Positions 16,810 through 25,485 of a stretch of DNA of 64,000 nucleotides are shown here, piece by piece. The position numbers and the translations under genes are program-made. This DNA comes from Haliscomenobacter sp040401995 (GTDB lineage Bacteria > Bacteroidota > Bacteroidia > Chitinophagales > Saprospiraceae): positions 60,416 through 124,415 of the forward strand of contig JBBANM010000005.1 in NCBI GenBank assembly GCA_040401995.1, in the 5' to 3' direction. Every line of letters starts with the position of its first letter. Position 1 is the stretch's first letter. The notes under the pieces are model-generated. The model did not search any database and was not told where the DNA came from. It saw only the letters and a list, made by a program, of their open reading frames with translations.

Positions 16810-17973
16810 TCAATCAGCAGATGCTAATTTTGCTATAGCCTGTGCCAACTCTTCAGGTTGATTGACATTGACCAAACTTTCCGGCCGCAATGGTTCCAAA
16901 ATTTCAGTAGGGGAATTGATCAATGCTTTGCGAGGGCAAGAATAGCCCTGCGCCAAAAATTGCAGCAATACCGGATAGCTTCGTGGCTCCCAAATGGTGA
17001 CCAATGGTTCGGGAAATTGATCAAAAGGGCTGCGGAAAGTAGTCGCAATTTTAGAAGCATTGCGCTGCTGCACCAAATAATCTATGGCGGCCGCGTCGAG
17101 GTTTGGCAAATCACAGGCTACCACTAGCCAAGCTGCTTCAGGGTGAGCTCTAAAGGCTGATAAAATTGCGCCAAATGGGCCCAAATCCATAAACGTATCG
17201 GCAATTACTGAATACTCTCCTTTTATTTCCTCCACCTGATCAGGCCGACAAGATATAAAGGTGTGTGTGCACCAATTTTTGAGCAGATCCGCCATGAACG
17301 CGCGTTGCGCTTTGCCGTGGTAGTTGATAAGCCCTTTGTCTTGCCCCATGCGTACGCTGCGCCCGCCCGCAAGCACCAGCCCGTACAGGGGCGCCCGACG
17401 TTGGCTTATCCCGGTTTTAATCAACCCGGCAATACCATCAATATCGGTAATGGAAAAAATGGGGATATTTTGTCCTTCCAAGTGTTTTTGCAAAAAATCA
17501 TAAGGCGCCGTTTGTTCATCGGTCAGTAAAATGGCGTCTACCCGGGTTAAACGATCCAATTTTTTTTGCAAAGAAGTTTCTTTACGCGGATCTATGATTA
17601 CCAACTGGCGAAGTGCGGTAAAATGATTGCCGTTGACCAGCACCGCATCTTGACCATTAAACCATTGACGGTACTGGTACGAAGACTGCTCGCCTTCAAA
17701 ATCGATCCGATGGTAGCTAATTTTATCGATGTATTCCATCCCTGCGCCATGTGCCATTGCGCTGTGAAGGTCGCGCCCATGCTCAGTTTCGGCATCAGCG
17801 GCGGGGTGGTCGGCATCTACGTAAGCGATTTGGAATTCCGTCGCTAGTTTTTCAATCACGGCAAATGACAATTGCTGAATGCTGTTGCAAGGAGCGCCAA
17901 TGATGGCCCATTCCTCACGGGCAAACTGCCCATATGTGGCGCGCGCGATGGCGCTGTGTTTTTGATGACCCAT
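16810..17973 (-). CDS. mobA: MobB-like/MobA fusion: molybdenum cofactor guanylyltransferase
   Basis: About 387 residues. The C-terminal half is a MobA nucleotidyltransferase: 'GLVLAGGRSVRMGQDKG' is the GTP/Mg loop and 'WLVVACDLPNLD' the second metal motif; it attaches GMP to molybdopterin. The N-terminal 190 residues ('REEWAIIGAPCNSIQQLSFAVIEKL', 'IAYVDADHPAAD') have the outline of a MobB-type P-loop domain, but the loop reads GAPCNSIQ instead of GxxxxGKT, so nucleotide binding there is doubtful. ATG 17973 lies 1 nt past the upstream gene's TGA, implying coupling; ATG 17997 in the same frame is an alternative overlapping that gene. Convergent with moaD. Confidence 0.85.
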   Translation of the reverse strand: MGHQKHSAIARATYGQFAREEWAIIGAPCNSIQQLSFAVIEKLATEFQIAYVDADHPAADAETEHGRDLHSAMAHGAGMEYIDKISYHRIDFEGEQSSYQYRQWFNGQDAVLVNGNHFTALRQLVIIDPRKETSLQKKLDRLTRVDAILLTDEQTAPYDFLQKHLEGQNIPIFSITDIDGIAGLIKTGISQRRAPLYGLVLAGGRSVRMGQDKGLINYHGKAQRAFMADLLKNWCTHTFISCRPDQVEEIKGEYSVIADTFMDLGPFGAILSAFRAHPEAAWLVVACDLPNLDAAAIDYLVQQRNASKIATTFRSPFDQFPEPLVTIWEPRSYPVLLQFLAQGYSCPRKALINSPTEILEPLRPESLVNVNQPEELAQAIAKLASAD

Positions 17974-17974
17974 A

Positions 17975-18529
17975 TCAGAATTCTTCGGTGCTGCCATCGA
18001 TATAGGTGATTTTATGGACGGTAACTTTGGCGTTATCGGAGCATTTTTTGTCGTATCCGGCAGGTATGGCTAAAACGATTGATTTTGTAGCACCTGATGG
18101 CAATTTTAACGGAATACTTTTTTGAAACCTACAATTGCTACTGGCTTCGCTGCTGGCAAAACTAAAATCAACCAACAGCTCTGCGGTGTTTATGGTTTTC
18201 CTGGCATTGTTTTGCAGCTTTAGCTCAACGATTGGTTTAAAATTGGCGTCAAATTTTTTGATCGCCTTGACAATTTTAAGCCCGGTTTCGGTAGATTCTG
18301 GCGAAACTACATCCTCATCCGTTGGCTTATTTTTGTCTTTTTCTAATTTGCGTTCTAGTTCTTCATTTTCTTTGCGCAGTTCCTCCACTTTGCGCAGCAG
18401 CTCTTCTTGGCTTTCTTTTGAAGTCGCATTTTGTTGATCATTGGGCGCTGGTAGTTGATTGCAACTCCACATAAGCGCTACCATGAGTACGCTGAAAATT
18501 GCCGAAAAGAACTCCTTTTTCATGACCAT
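17975..18529 (-). CDS. Small coiled-coil lipoprotein
   Basis: 184 residues. Lipoprotein signal 'KKEFFSAIFSVLMVALMWSC' with the lipobox Cys at about residue 23. A charged heptad-rich segment (about 38-68, 'EELLRKVEELRKENEELERK') predicts a coiled coil. A beta-type domain follows that contains two cysteines ('SSNCRFQKSIPL', 'GYDKKCSDNAKVTVHKITY') and could form a disulfide in the periplasm. I do not recognise the family. Start could be Met1 or Met3. It overlaps the longest form of the mobA frame and is likely co-transcribed with it. Confidence 0.7.
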   Translation of the reverse strand: MVMKKEFFSAIFSVLMVALMWSCNQLPAPNDQQNATSKESQEELLRKVEELRKENEELERKLEKDKNKPTDEDVVSPESTETGLKIVKAIKKFDANFKPIVELKLQNNARKTINTAELLVDFSFASSEASSNCRFQKSIPLKLPSGATKSIVLAIPAGYDKKCSDNAKVTVHKITYIDGSTEEF

Positions 18530-18635
18530 GCGGTTTACACTGAACCTGAAATAACCGGTAAACGGATTTTCGTTACATTGCTTTACCTGCTCAAGTTACG
18601 AAAAACCCGTTTACCGGGATCAGGATCTCGTGTTT

Positions 18636-20264
18636 TTACCGCAGCGACAGCATTACTTTTTCGCTGCCCAAATACCGCCCTGCGCGCAAGGCAACCACGT
18701 AAGGGCCAGTTGGCAATCGACCAGCAAGCGGCAAAGCAATTTGTTGTTTCCCAGCTGCTAACTGACCAAAGGATTGCTCGCTCACCGTTTGCCCCAACAA
18801 ATTGAGCAATTGAACGCTGGTAGTGCCAGATTCCGGTAAATCAAATTGTATTTGCAATTGCCCGTCGAGCGGGTAAACTGTCAGCGGTAACTTCCCAATC
18901 GCTATCGGATCATCATCTACAGCAGTAACAGCACTGCATTGTAAACCCAACTCTGGTATGCGGGCAAATGGTTTTCCCATCACTTTATCCACTAATGAAC
19001 TGTTGATGCACAACCAAGATTCTAAGATCGTGGTATAAATTTGACGAAAATCGGTTTCGAATTTCAAGTTCCCCACTTCATCAAGATTAGTAAGACTGGG
19101 CGTTTTTCCTACAAACCCGCTGCCATTCAAGCCTTTGCCAAACAACATCAGGGGAGCCGCAGCGCCATGATCGGTGCCATTGGAGGCGTTTTGCTCAATT
19201 CTGCGACCAAATTCAGAGATAGTCATCGTCAATACCCGCTCGTCCCATTTTCCTACTTTGAGGTCGGTAATGAAATTGGCCACGCTTGTAGCGATTTCTT
19301 GCATCAAAGCCGGGTGGTATTGGTTTTGATTGGCATGGGTGTCAAAACCTTCCAAAGTAACCATGTACAAACGGGTTGGTAGTCCACCTTTGATCAACTT
19401 TGCTACCAAGGCCAATTGCTGATTCAAAGTACCGCTTGCATAGGTTGCTGTATTCACCCCTTTTTTATACGCAGCGGCAATGATGCCGGCATATTGGAAG
19501 GTACTATTGGCTACCCCGCGCAAAAAAGTCAGCTGTTCGCCAGGCAAACAATCGGGTACATCGAGTGGATTATACAGCCTACCCTCTTTAGCAATGCGCT
19601 CCAATTCTTCCGGATTAGTGACGGCTACGCTGAGGGTGTTGTTTTTTTTGTCGTTAAATGCTAAGGTGCCGTTGCTACCAATTTGCAAAGCAGGCGGAGC
19701 CAAAGGCGGCTTGGTAAAATAATCTGGGTAAAGGTTATCCAACCAGCGCCCTAACCATCCCGAATTATCGATGGTATTGGCATCGCTGGCCGAGGCCCAA
19801 ATATCGGAAGAACGGAAATGCGATAGATTTTGACTGGGGTAACCTACATTGTGCGCTACTCGCATACTGCCGTTTTTCCAGAGATTTTCCAGCGGTGCCA
19901 TGGTTTTGGGAATACCCATTTCTGAATTGAGCGAAATAATATCGGTACGCGGTATAGCAATGCGCGGTCTTAGCGTTTGGTAGCGACCATAATCATAGAT
20001 GGGAATAATCGTGTTCTGACCGTCGTTGCCGCCTTTTAAGCGAATCATGACCAGAATGCGGTCGTCATTGGCGTTGTTGAGTAGGTACGCCAATGGCGAA
20101 GCCGACAAAGCACTTACCGGCAAATTGCCAATCAGAACGCTTCCGGCGCCAGTTAGTCCCAGAAGACGCAAAAAATCTCTGCGTCCCCAATCTTGGTGTT
20201 CTTGTTGGTGTGCCTGCGTATTTTCGAGGCTGCTACCCGGGCGAATTGTGGTATGGTTTGACAT
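18636..20264 (-). CDS. DUF1501 protein with Tat signal and T9SS-like C-terminal domain
   Basis: 542 residues. The N-terminus has a twin-arginine signal (Arg28-Arg29 in 'WGRRDFLRLLGLTGAG'). The DUF1501 body shows 'LVMIRLKGGNDGQNTIIPI', 'SHFRSSDIWASA', 'TLEGFDTHANQ' and 'TISEFGRRIEQNASNGTDHGAA', placing it in the alkaline-phosphatase-like sulfatase-related superfamily of unknown activity. The last 80 residues ('VYPLDGQLQIQFDLPESGTTSVQLLNLLGQ...') form a Por-type sorting domain, so Tat export across the inner membrane may be followed by T9SS secretion. It starts 2 bp after the DUF1800 stop, the usual operon partner. Confidence 0.9.
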   Translation of the reverse strand: MSNHTTIRPGSSLENTQAHQQEHQDWGRRDFLRLLGLTGAGSVLIGNLPVSALSASPLAYLLNNANDDRILVMIRLKGGNDGQNTIIPIYDYGRYQTLRPRIAIPRTDIISLNSEMGIPKTMAPLENLWKNGSMRVAHNVGYPSQNLSHFRSSDIWASASDANTIDNSGWLGRWLDNLYPDYFTKPPLAPPALQIGSNGTLAFNDKKNNTLSVAVTNPEELERIAKEGRLYNPLDVPDCLPGEQLTFLRGVANSTFQYAGIIAAAYKKGVNTATYASGTLNQQLALVAKLIKGGLPTRLYMVTLEGFDTHANQNQYHPALMQEIATSVANFITDLKVGKWDERVLTMTISEFGRRIEQNASNGTDHGAAAPLMLFGKGLNGSGFVGKTPSLTNLDEVGNLKFETDFRQIYTTILESWLCINSSLVDKVMGKPFARIPELGLQCSAVTAVDDDPIAIGKLPLTVYPLDGQLQIQFDLPESGTTSVQLLNLLGQTVSEQSFGQLAAGKQQIALPLAGRLPTGPYVVALRAGRYLGSEKVMLSLR

Positions 20265-20266
20265 GG

Positions 20267-21721
20267 TTACGCGAGTTGAAATTCTGGCAAACGGCCCAAA
20301 TATTGCAATAACAAAGCTACCTGCGCTGGCGCGCTATCCCAATCTAAAGTCCACTGGTTGTTGTCAAAGTAGTTTGCCGGTACGGGAGATTTAAAAACCT
20401 CGGTAGCCATTTTGTAATCGCTGGCGTTGCGCAAAGGGTTGGGAAGGAAGAAGTCGGTTATCGACTTGGTGACCACATCGGGTTGATTGGAGTTTTTGCT
20501 TAGGTATTTTGCCAACGTGCGGAATAAGTTTGGCTGTTTTTGATAAATACCGTAGAGCAAGTAATCTATCGTTTGCCACCGACCGGTTAGATAAGTATTG
20601 GTGATCCAACTGCGATTGCCAGGCCAGCCAGCCACGTCTACAGGTTGAAAAAACTCTTGCCCCAACTGTCCGCATAAATAAAATACGCCGAGTAAGGATT
20701 CTTTATCGGTCAATGGAAAGTCAACATCGCGTAAAAAACCGATCACAAAATCGTACGGACTTTTGATGCTTACACCTATTATATATGCATCAAAAAAATG
20801 CTCGCTTTTGAACAGCTCTCGGAACACCGGCGCCAGCTCAAAATTGTTGTTGATAAACGTTTTTGCCATGCCCGCAATAATCACTTGATCCGGGTCGGGG
20901 TTGACAAAGTGTTTGTATATTTTGGTGCAGATGTAGCTGGCAATTTGTTCTTTCCGCTCGGTAAACAGGAGATCATGCAACTCATTGTAACCATAGGCGC
21001 CAGTTTTTCCAAAAATGGTTTTGGACCCAGGGTCATAAAAATCAGCTGAAAAGCCGATGGGTGCACAAGGCACCGTAAACCCTACCCACCCGGTGAGGGC
21101 GCGTGCTGTCTCCTTGATATCGTTTTGCGTATAGCCATTGTCGCGTCCCAAAGTGAAGAGTTCATACAATTCACGGGCATAATTTTCATTGGGTTTGTAG
21201 CGGTTGTTTTCAACACCGTTCAAATACACCAACATTGCAGGAGTAGTGCCAACGTTTTTCACAAAGGCTTTAAAATTCCCCAATACATTTTGCTGTAGTA
21301 ATTTATGGTATTGGTACAAGTAAGAGGGGCAAAAATAGCTTTCTGCGCGGGTAACGAAATGATTGTGCCAAAACAGCACCAGTTTTTCGCGAAACCCATA
21401 ATCGATCATGCCTTTCACACAAGTGGTGGCCCACTCAATGTACTGATCTTGCACTTCTTTTTGGATGTCTTTGTAGTTCGAGAGCGGCCAATTGGCCCAA
21501 GTGGGGGCGGTAAAGAGCGGTAGTTTAAGGGCTTCGTCTACCAAGTTGTCAACTAATTTACTGGGCGTAAGCAAAACGCCAGCATCGACATCCTCAGGAG
21601 AAGCTCCAAAACCCATTCTTTTTAAAAGGTGTTGTACCTTTTGTCGGTTCCAAGGGCTGGCGGCCGAAGGCACAAAGGGCGTTAGTGTCCCTTTTGCGCA
21701 ATTGGTAATCGTTGCAGTCAT
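20267..21721 (-). CDS. DUF1800 domain-containing protein
   Basis: 484-residue member of the DUF1800 family, found next to DUF1501 genes across Bacteroidota and Planctomycetota. Recognisable segments: 'HLLKRMGFGASPEDVDAG', 'REKLVLFWHNHFVTRAE', 'GNFKAFVKNVGTTPAMLVYLNG' (about 145-165), 'NENYARELYELFTLG' and 'ARALTGW'. Biochemical activity is unknown. ATG 21721 (MTATITNCAKGTL) was chosen; the frame extends 17 codons upstream with no homology. No obvious signal peptide at this start, so it may depend on the Tat-exported DUF1501 partner. Translationally close (2 bp) to the downstream gene. Confidence 0.9.
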   Translation of the reverse strand: MTATITNCAKGTLTPFVPSAASPWNRQKVQHLLKRMGFGASPEDVDAGVLLTPSKLVDNLVDEALKLPLFTAPTWANWPLSNYKDIQKEVQDQYIEWATTCVKGMIDYGFREKLVLFWHNHFVTRAESYFCPSYLYQYHKLLQQNVLGNFKAFVKNVGTTPAMLVYLNGVENNRYKPNENYARELYELFTLGRDNGYTQNDIKETARALTGWVGFTVPCAPIGFSADFYDPGSKTIFGKTGAYGYNELHDLLFTERKEQIASYICTKIYKHFVNPDPDQVIIAGMAKTFINNNFELAPVFRELFKSEHFFDAYIIGVSIKSPYDFVIGFLRDVDFPLTDKESLLGVFYLCGQLGQEFFQPVDVAGWPGNRSWITNTYLTGRWQTIDYLLYGIYQKQPNLFRTLAKYLSKNSNQPDVVTKSITDFFLPNPLRNASDYKMATEVFKSPVPANYFDNNQWTLDWDSAPAQVALLLQYLGRLPEFQLA

Positions 21722-21965
21722 GCTCCGGTTTTTGGTGTGGAAAATAAAAATCACCAAGGATTTAACTTCCAAACCAAGACGTAGCGTATCTTGAAAAAGT
21801 TAAAATCCTGTGAATTAAATTGTTGAAAAAATAATTTATAGGAAATCTTTTTAGATCAATGGCGTAAATGTCCGCCGGAATGTGTTGTTATACTTTTCGC
21901 GGGATGGCCAGTTAGCCGGGATTTAGATTTCCCATCATCGTTTTGGCAATTGTTAATGAGAAAAA

Positions 21966-22550
21966 ATGAATAAGGAACAACTGATCCAATTTATCCACAG
22001 CCATTCCCCGGCATCCAGGCAAACCATTGAAAAAATCGTTGAAGGGTTTGAAGAAAGGGAGTTTGTCAAAAATCAATATTTTTTGAAGGAAGGGAAGATC
22101 AGCAACGATTATTTGTTTCTTTCCGAAGGATTTATGCGTGCTTTTACCCTTGATAGAGATGGGAATGAAGTGACTACTTTTTTTTATTCGAGCAACAGAA
22201 TGGTTTTTGAAGCTTCTTCTTTTTTCACTCGTACGCCTTCCGCTGAAAACATTCAAGCGGTGACGGATTGTCGGGGATACAGCGTAACTTTTGAGACCTT
22301 AAATCAACTTTTTCATTCCATTCCGGAGTTTCGGGAGTTTGGAAGACTGATGCTGGTTAGGGCATTTACGTCATTTAAACATCGTACCTTGGCCATGATC
22401 AATAAAAGCGCCGAGGAACGCTATGCGGAGCTCATTGATTCTAGTCCTGAGGTTTTTCAGTACGCTCACCTGAAACACATCGCTTCTTTTTTAGGCATTA
22501 CCGATACGTCTTTGAGCAGAATCAGAAGGGAGTTTGGGAAAAAAGAGTAG
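21966..22550 (+). CDS. Crp/Fnr family transcriptional regulator
   Basis: 194 residues: an N-terminal cyclic-nucleotide-binding-like jelly roll (about 10-120, 'YFLKEGKISNDYLFLSEGFMRAF', 'RMVFEASSFFTRTPSAENIQAV') and a C-terminal helix-turn-helix ('HLKHIASFLGITDTSLSRIRREF'). It lacks the Arg/Ser phosphate-binding signature of cAMP-binding CRPs and Fnr cysteines, so its ligand is unknown. This type is very common in Bacteroidota. It is convergent with argB (8 bp apart) and divergent from the DUF1800 operon; a regulatory link with either is speculation. Confidence 0.88.
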   Translation: MNKEQLIQFIHSHSPASRQTIEKIVEGFEEREFVKNQYFLKEGKISNDYLFLSEGFMRAFTLDRDGNEVTTFFYSSNRMVFEASSFFTRTPSAENIQAVTDCRGYSVTFETLNQLFHSIPEFREFGRLMLVRAFTSFKHRTLAMINKSAEERYAELIDSSPEVFQYAHLKHIASFLGITDTSLSRIRREFGKKE

Positions 22551-22558
22551 CGCAGTAA

Positions 22559-23329
22559 TTATAAAATCGTGGTGCCGCCGCCCTGAATTAAACTTTGCGG
22601 ACCACAAATGATTACTTTTTTGACGCCTTCAGCCAGCGCATCAAAGGCATTGTCCAATTTAGGCAACATGCCGTCGCTGACCACGCCTTCCAATTTATAC
22701 CTTTCGTAATCGGCAGCATTTAATTGTGGAATCACCGAGAAATCATCTTGGGGATTAAGTAACACGCCATTTTTATCCAAACACAAATAGAGTGCTACTT
22801 CATATAGACCAGCCATACCGGTTGCCACTTTGGAGGCAATGGTATCCGCATTAGTATTGAGCAATTGCCCTTGTCCGTTGTGGGTAATGGCGCAAAAAAC
22901 GGGCGTAAAACCTGCTGCCAAAAGTTTGTCGATGGCTTCGGAATTGACCTGGTCTATATCGCCCACCCAGCCGTAATCGATGTCTTTCACTGCTCGTTGA
23001 CGGGCTAGGATAACATTGCCATCGGCGCCGCTCAATCCCAGTGCATTACTACCCAGGGCTTGTATTTTGGCAACCATGTTTTTATTGAGCAACCCAGCAT
23101 AGACCATTGTGGCAATATCTAATGACGCCGAATCGGTGATTCTACGTCCATTGACCATCCGCGCGGGAACGCCCATTTGCTCACTCAATTCCGTAGCGCG
23201 CTTGCCACCGCCATGAATGATGATTTTTTGGCCGTCTTTTTGCAAAAACGCCTGGAGCACTTGGGTCAATAAAACGCTATCGTCGATTACTTTACCGCCG
23301 AGCTTTAGAATATGAAGTGGAGATGGCAT
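22559..23329 (-). CDS. argB: Acetylglutamate (or N-acylglutamate) kinase
   Basis: 256-residue amino-acid kinase, second step of arginine synthesis: phosphorylation of the N-acylglutamate gamma-carboxyl. Motifs: 'LKLGGKVIDD', 'IIHGGGKRATELSEQMGV', 'RRITDSASLDIATMV', 'LSGADGNVI', 'NTNADTIASKVA' and 'VVSDGMLPKLDNA'. It is the last gene of the leftward arginine operon, 47 bp after the transcarbamylase gene. Because that transcarbamylase looks succinyl-type, the true substrate here may be N-succinylglutamate. The gene reads leftward into the convergent Crp/Fnr gene, with no clear terminator hairpin between them. Confidence 0.92.
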   Translation of the reverse strand: MPSPLHILKLGGKVIDDSVLLTQVLQAFLQKDGQKIIIHGGGKRATELSEQMGVPARMVNGRRITDSASLDIATMVYAGLLNKNMVAKIQALGSNALGLSGADGNVILARQRAVKDIDYGWVGDIDQVNSEAIDKLLAAGFTPVFCAITHNGQGQLLNTNADTIASKVATGMAGLYEVALYLCLDKNGVLLNPQDDFSVIPQLNAADYERYKLEGVVSDGMLPKLDNAFDALAEGVKKVIICGPQSLIQGGGTTIL

Positions 23330-23376
23330 CTCAATAAGTGTATGTTTGGTAATGCCGCAGGCAACTACAGCATCCC

Positions 23377-24321
23377 CTACAATTGATCTAAAATGGTTTT
23401 TAAAACAGCTTGTGCGGCATAGGTACGGTTGTTAGCAACCTCAAGCACAATAGAATTCGGACTGTCAAGTACGCCATCGGCAACCACCACATTCCGTCTT
23501 ACGGGCAGGCAATGCATGAATTTTGCATCATTGGTCAAAGCCATTTTATCGGGCGTGATCATCCAATTGGGATCGCTGTTGGTGATTTTACCGTAGTCCA
23601 GGTACGACGACCAGTTTTTTCCGTAGATAAAATCGGCGCCTTCAAAAGCCTTTTTTTGGTCGTATTCTACCGGTACGCCATCCATAAACTCAGGCGCCAG
23701 CTCATATCCTTTGGGGTGGGTAACCAGCAGATCTACATTGGCACATCGCATCCATTCCACAAAAGAGTTGGGCACTGCTTGCGGGAGCGCGCGTACGTGC
23801 GGGCCCCAGCTGAGCACCACTTTGGGGCGATCCACTTTTTTGAATTCCTCAACAGTCAAAACATCGGCAAGCGATTGAAGGGGATGCCGAATGGTTGATT
23901 CCAAGCTGATTACTGGCACGCTGGCATAGCGCATAAAAGAGTAAACCACCTTGTCTTGATAATCCTTTTCGCGATCGATCAAGGTGGGGAAACTGCGCAC
24001 GCCGATCACATCTGCATATTGGCTGATTACACCTGCCGCTTCTTTGACATGCTCGGCTGCAGCGCCATTCATGATGGCGCCATCTTCAAATTCCAAAGTC
24101 CAACCCTGATCGGCGTTCATACTGATGACCTGCATACCGAGGTTGAGTCCTGCTTTCTCGGTACTCAACCGGGTACGCAAACTGGGGTTAAAAAACAGCA
24201 GGACCAGGGTTTTGTCTTTTCCGGCAGCACGATGAGCCAGCGGGTTCGACTTCATTTCCTTAGCCAAATTCACCAAAGCGGTCAAATCGGCTACATCCTT
24301 TATCGAGGTAAAATTTTTCAT
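23377..24321 (-). CDS. argF': N-acyl-ornithine carbamoyltransferase (probably N-succinyl-specific)
   Basis: 314-residue transcarbamylase of the AOTCase/SOTCase clade, making N-acylcitrulline from carbamoyl phosphate and an N-acylornithine. The carbamoyl-phosphate loop is 'FFNPSLRTRLSTEK' (43-56); 'GWTLEFEDG' and 'LHPLQSLADV'-like 'RHPLQSLADVLTVEEF' mark the clade, and 'MHCLPVRRNVVV' is the ornithine-side loop. Trp74 and the 'NGAAAEH' loop align with Trp77 and the Glu92 loop of Xanthomonas AOTCase, putting Ala89 at the specificity position, where Glu means acetyl-specific. It overlaps argD by 4 bp. A canonical ornithine transcarbamylase is excluded by the clade motifs. Confidence 0.9.
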   Translation of the reverse strand: MKNFTSIKDVADLTALVNLAKEMKSNPLAHRAAGKDKTLVLLFFNPSLRTRLSTEKAGLNLGMQVISMNADQGWTLEFEDGAIMNGAAAEHVKEAAGVISQYADVIGVRSFPTLIDREKDYQDKVVYSFMRYASVPVISLESTIRHPLQSLADVLTVEEFKKVDRPKVVLSWGPHVRALPQAVPNSFVEWMRCANVDLLVTHPKGYELAPEFMDGVPVEYDQKKAFEGADFIYGKNWSSYLDYGKITNSDPNWMITPDKMALTNDAKFMHCLPVRRNVVVADGVLDSPNSIVLEVANNRTYAAQAVLKTILDQL

Positions 24322-25475
24322 GCCAACTGCATATTTTTGGTCTTTAACAACGCTTTTTCCAATTTTTCGAGGAAAAGAGTAACTTCTTCAACGCCCAAAG
24401 AAAGTGCCGGCAATAAACGCATTACATTGGGATTTCCCGCAGAGCCAGTGAAAACTTTTTCGTCAAAAAGCAGTTTTTTGCGCAATGTGGCCGTATTAAA
24501 TTCAAATTCCATTCCAATCATCAGCCCTTGGCCTCTGATCTCTTTGATGTCTGGAAAATGATTCGATAATTCTTTTTGCAACAAGGCGCCCATATTTTCC
24601 GCATTCTCGATCAGTTTTTCTTGTTTCAATACATCTAGCACGGCGATTCCCGCAGCACAAGCCAAATGACTACCCCCAAAAGTAGTGCCCAACAAACCGT
24701 GTTTGGCTACAAACTTGGGATGAATCAGGATTCCGCCAATTGGGAAGCCGTTCCCCATGCCTTTCGCTACGCTGACGAGGTCGGGCTGCAAACCGGGTGT
24801 GTGTTGAAAGGCAAAAAAACGACCACTCCGACCATAACCCGACTGAATTTCGTCGAGTATCAAAACGGTATCGTTTTTACGACACGCCTCTTGAATGGCC
24901 AAAAGAAATTCGGGATCTGGCACATAAATACCGCCTACGCCCTGAATTCCTTCAATGATTACCGCCGCCACGTCTCCTTTATTGATTTCAGCACAAGCCG
25001 TATCGATATCATTCCAAGGCAAAAAGGCCGTAGGAAACGTCTTATTCAACGGTGCTTGAATCGAGGGATTGTGGGTAACATTCACCGCAGCTGAAGTACG
25101 ACCATGAAAAGCGCGATCAAAAGCGATTACCCTGGTACGGCCATTGTGAAAAGAGGCCAGTTTGAGGGCGTTTTCGTTGGCTTCAGCGCCAGAATTGATC
25201 AAAAACAAGTGGTAATCATCCATACCGGAGAGTTCCCCCAGTTTTTGCGCCAATTCTATCTGTAAGTCATTTTGAACCGAATTGGAGTAAAAAGCCAATT
25301 GCTCCAATTGCGCAGTCATTTTTTGCACATAATGCGGATGACTGTGGCCTATTGAAATAACCGCATGCCCGCCGTAGAGGTCAAGATAAGCTTGCCCTTG
25401 TTCATCGTAGACATAATTGCCTTTGCCCCGTACTGGTTTTAGGTCGTAAAGCGGATAAACATCAAAGAGTTGCAT
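24318..25475 (-). CDS. argD: Acetylornithine (N-acylornithine) aminotransferase
   Basis: 385-residue class-III PLP aminotransferase converting N-acylglutamate semialdehyde to N-acylornithine. Clear motifs: 'YLDLYGGHAVISIGHSHPHYV', 'NSGAEANENALKLA', 'FHGRTSAAV', 'VIIEGIQGVGGI', 'LILDEIQSGYGRSG' and the PLP-lysine region 'LVSVAKGMGNGFPIGG'. Slightly short of E. coli ArgD (406). The start overlaps nothing upstream (10 bp after argC); the end overlaps the transcarbamylase start by 4 bp (ATGA-type coupling). Acyl preference (acetyl or succinyl) cannot be read from the sequence. Confidence 0.93.
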   Translation of the reverse strand: MQLFDVYPLYDLKPVRGKGNYVYDEQGQAYLDLYGGHAVISIGHSHPHYVQKMTAQLEQLAFYSNSVQNDLQIELAQKLGELSGMDDYHLFLINSGAEANENALKLASFHNGRTRVIAFDRAFHGRTSAAVNVTHNPSIQAPLNKTFPTAFLPWNDIDTACAEINKGDVAAVIIEGIQGVGGIYVPDPEFLLAIQEACRKNDTVLILDEIQSGYGRSGRFFAFQHTPGLQPDLVSVAKGMGNGFPIGGILIHPKFVAKHGLLGTTFGGSHLACAAGIAVLDVLKQEKLIENAENMGALLQKELSNHFPDIKEIRGQGLMIGMEFEFNTATLRKKLLFDEKVFTGSAGNPNVMRLLPALSLGVEEVTLFLEKLEKALLKTKNMQLA

Positions 25476-25485
25476 ATTTTTTGCT

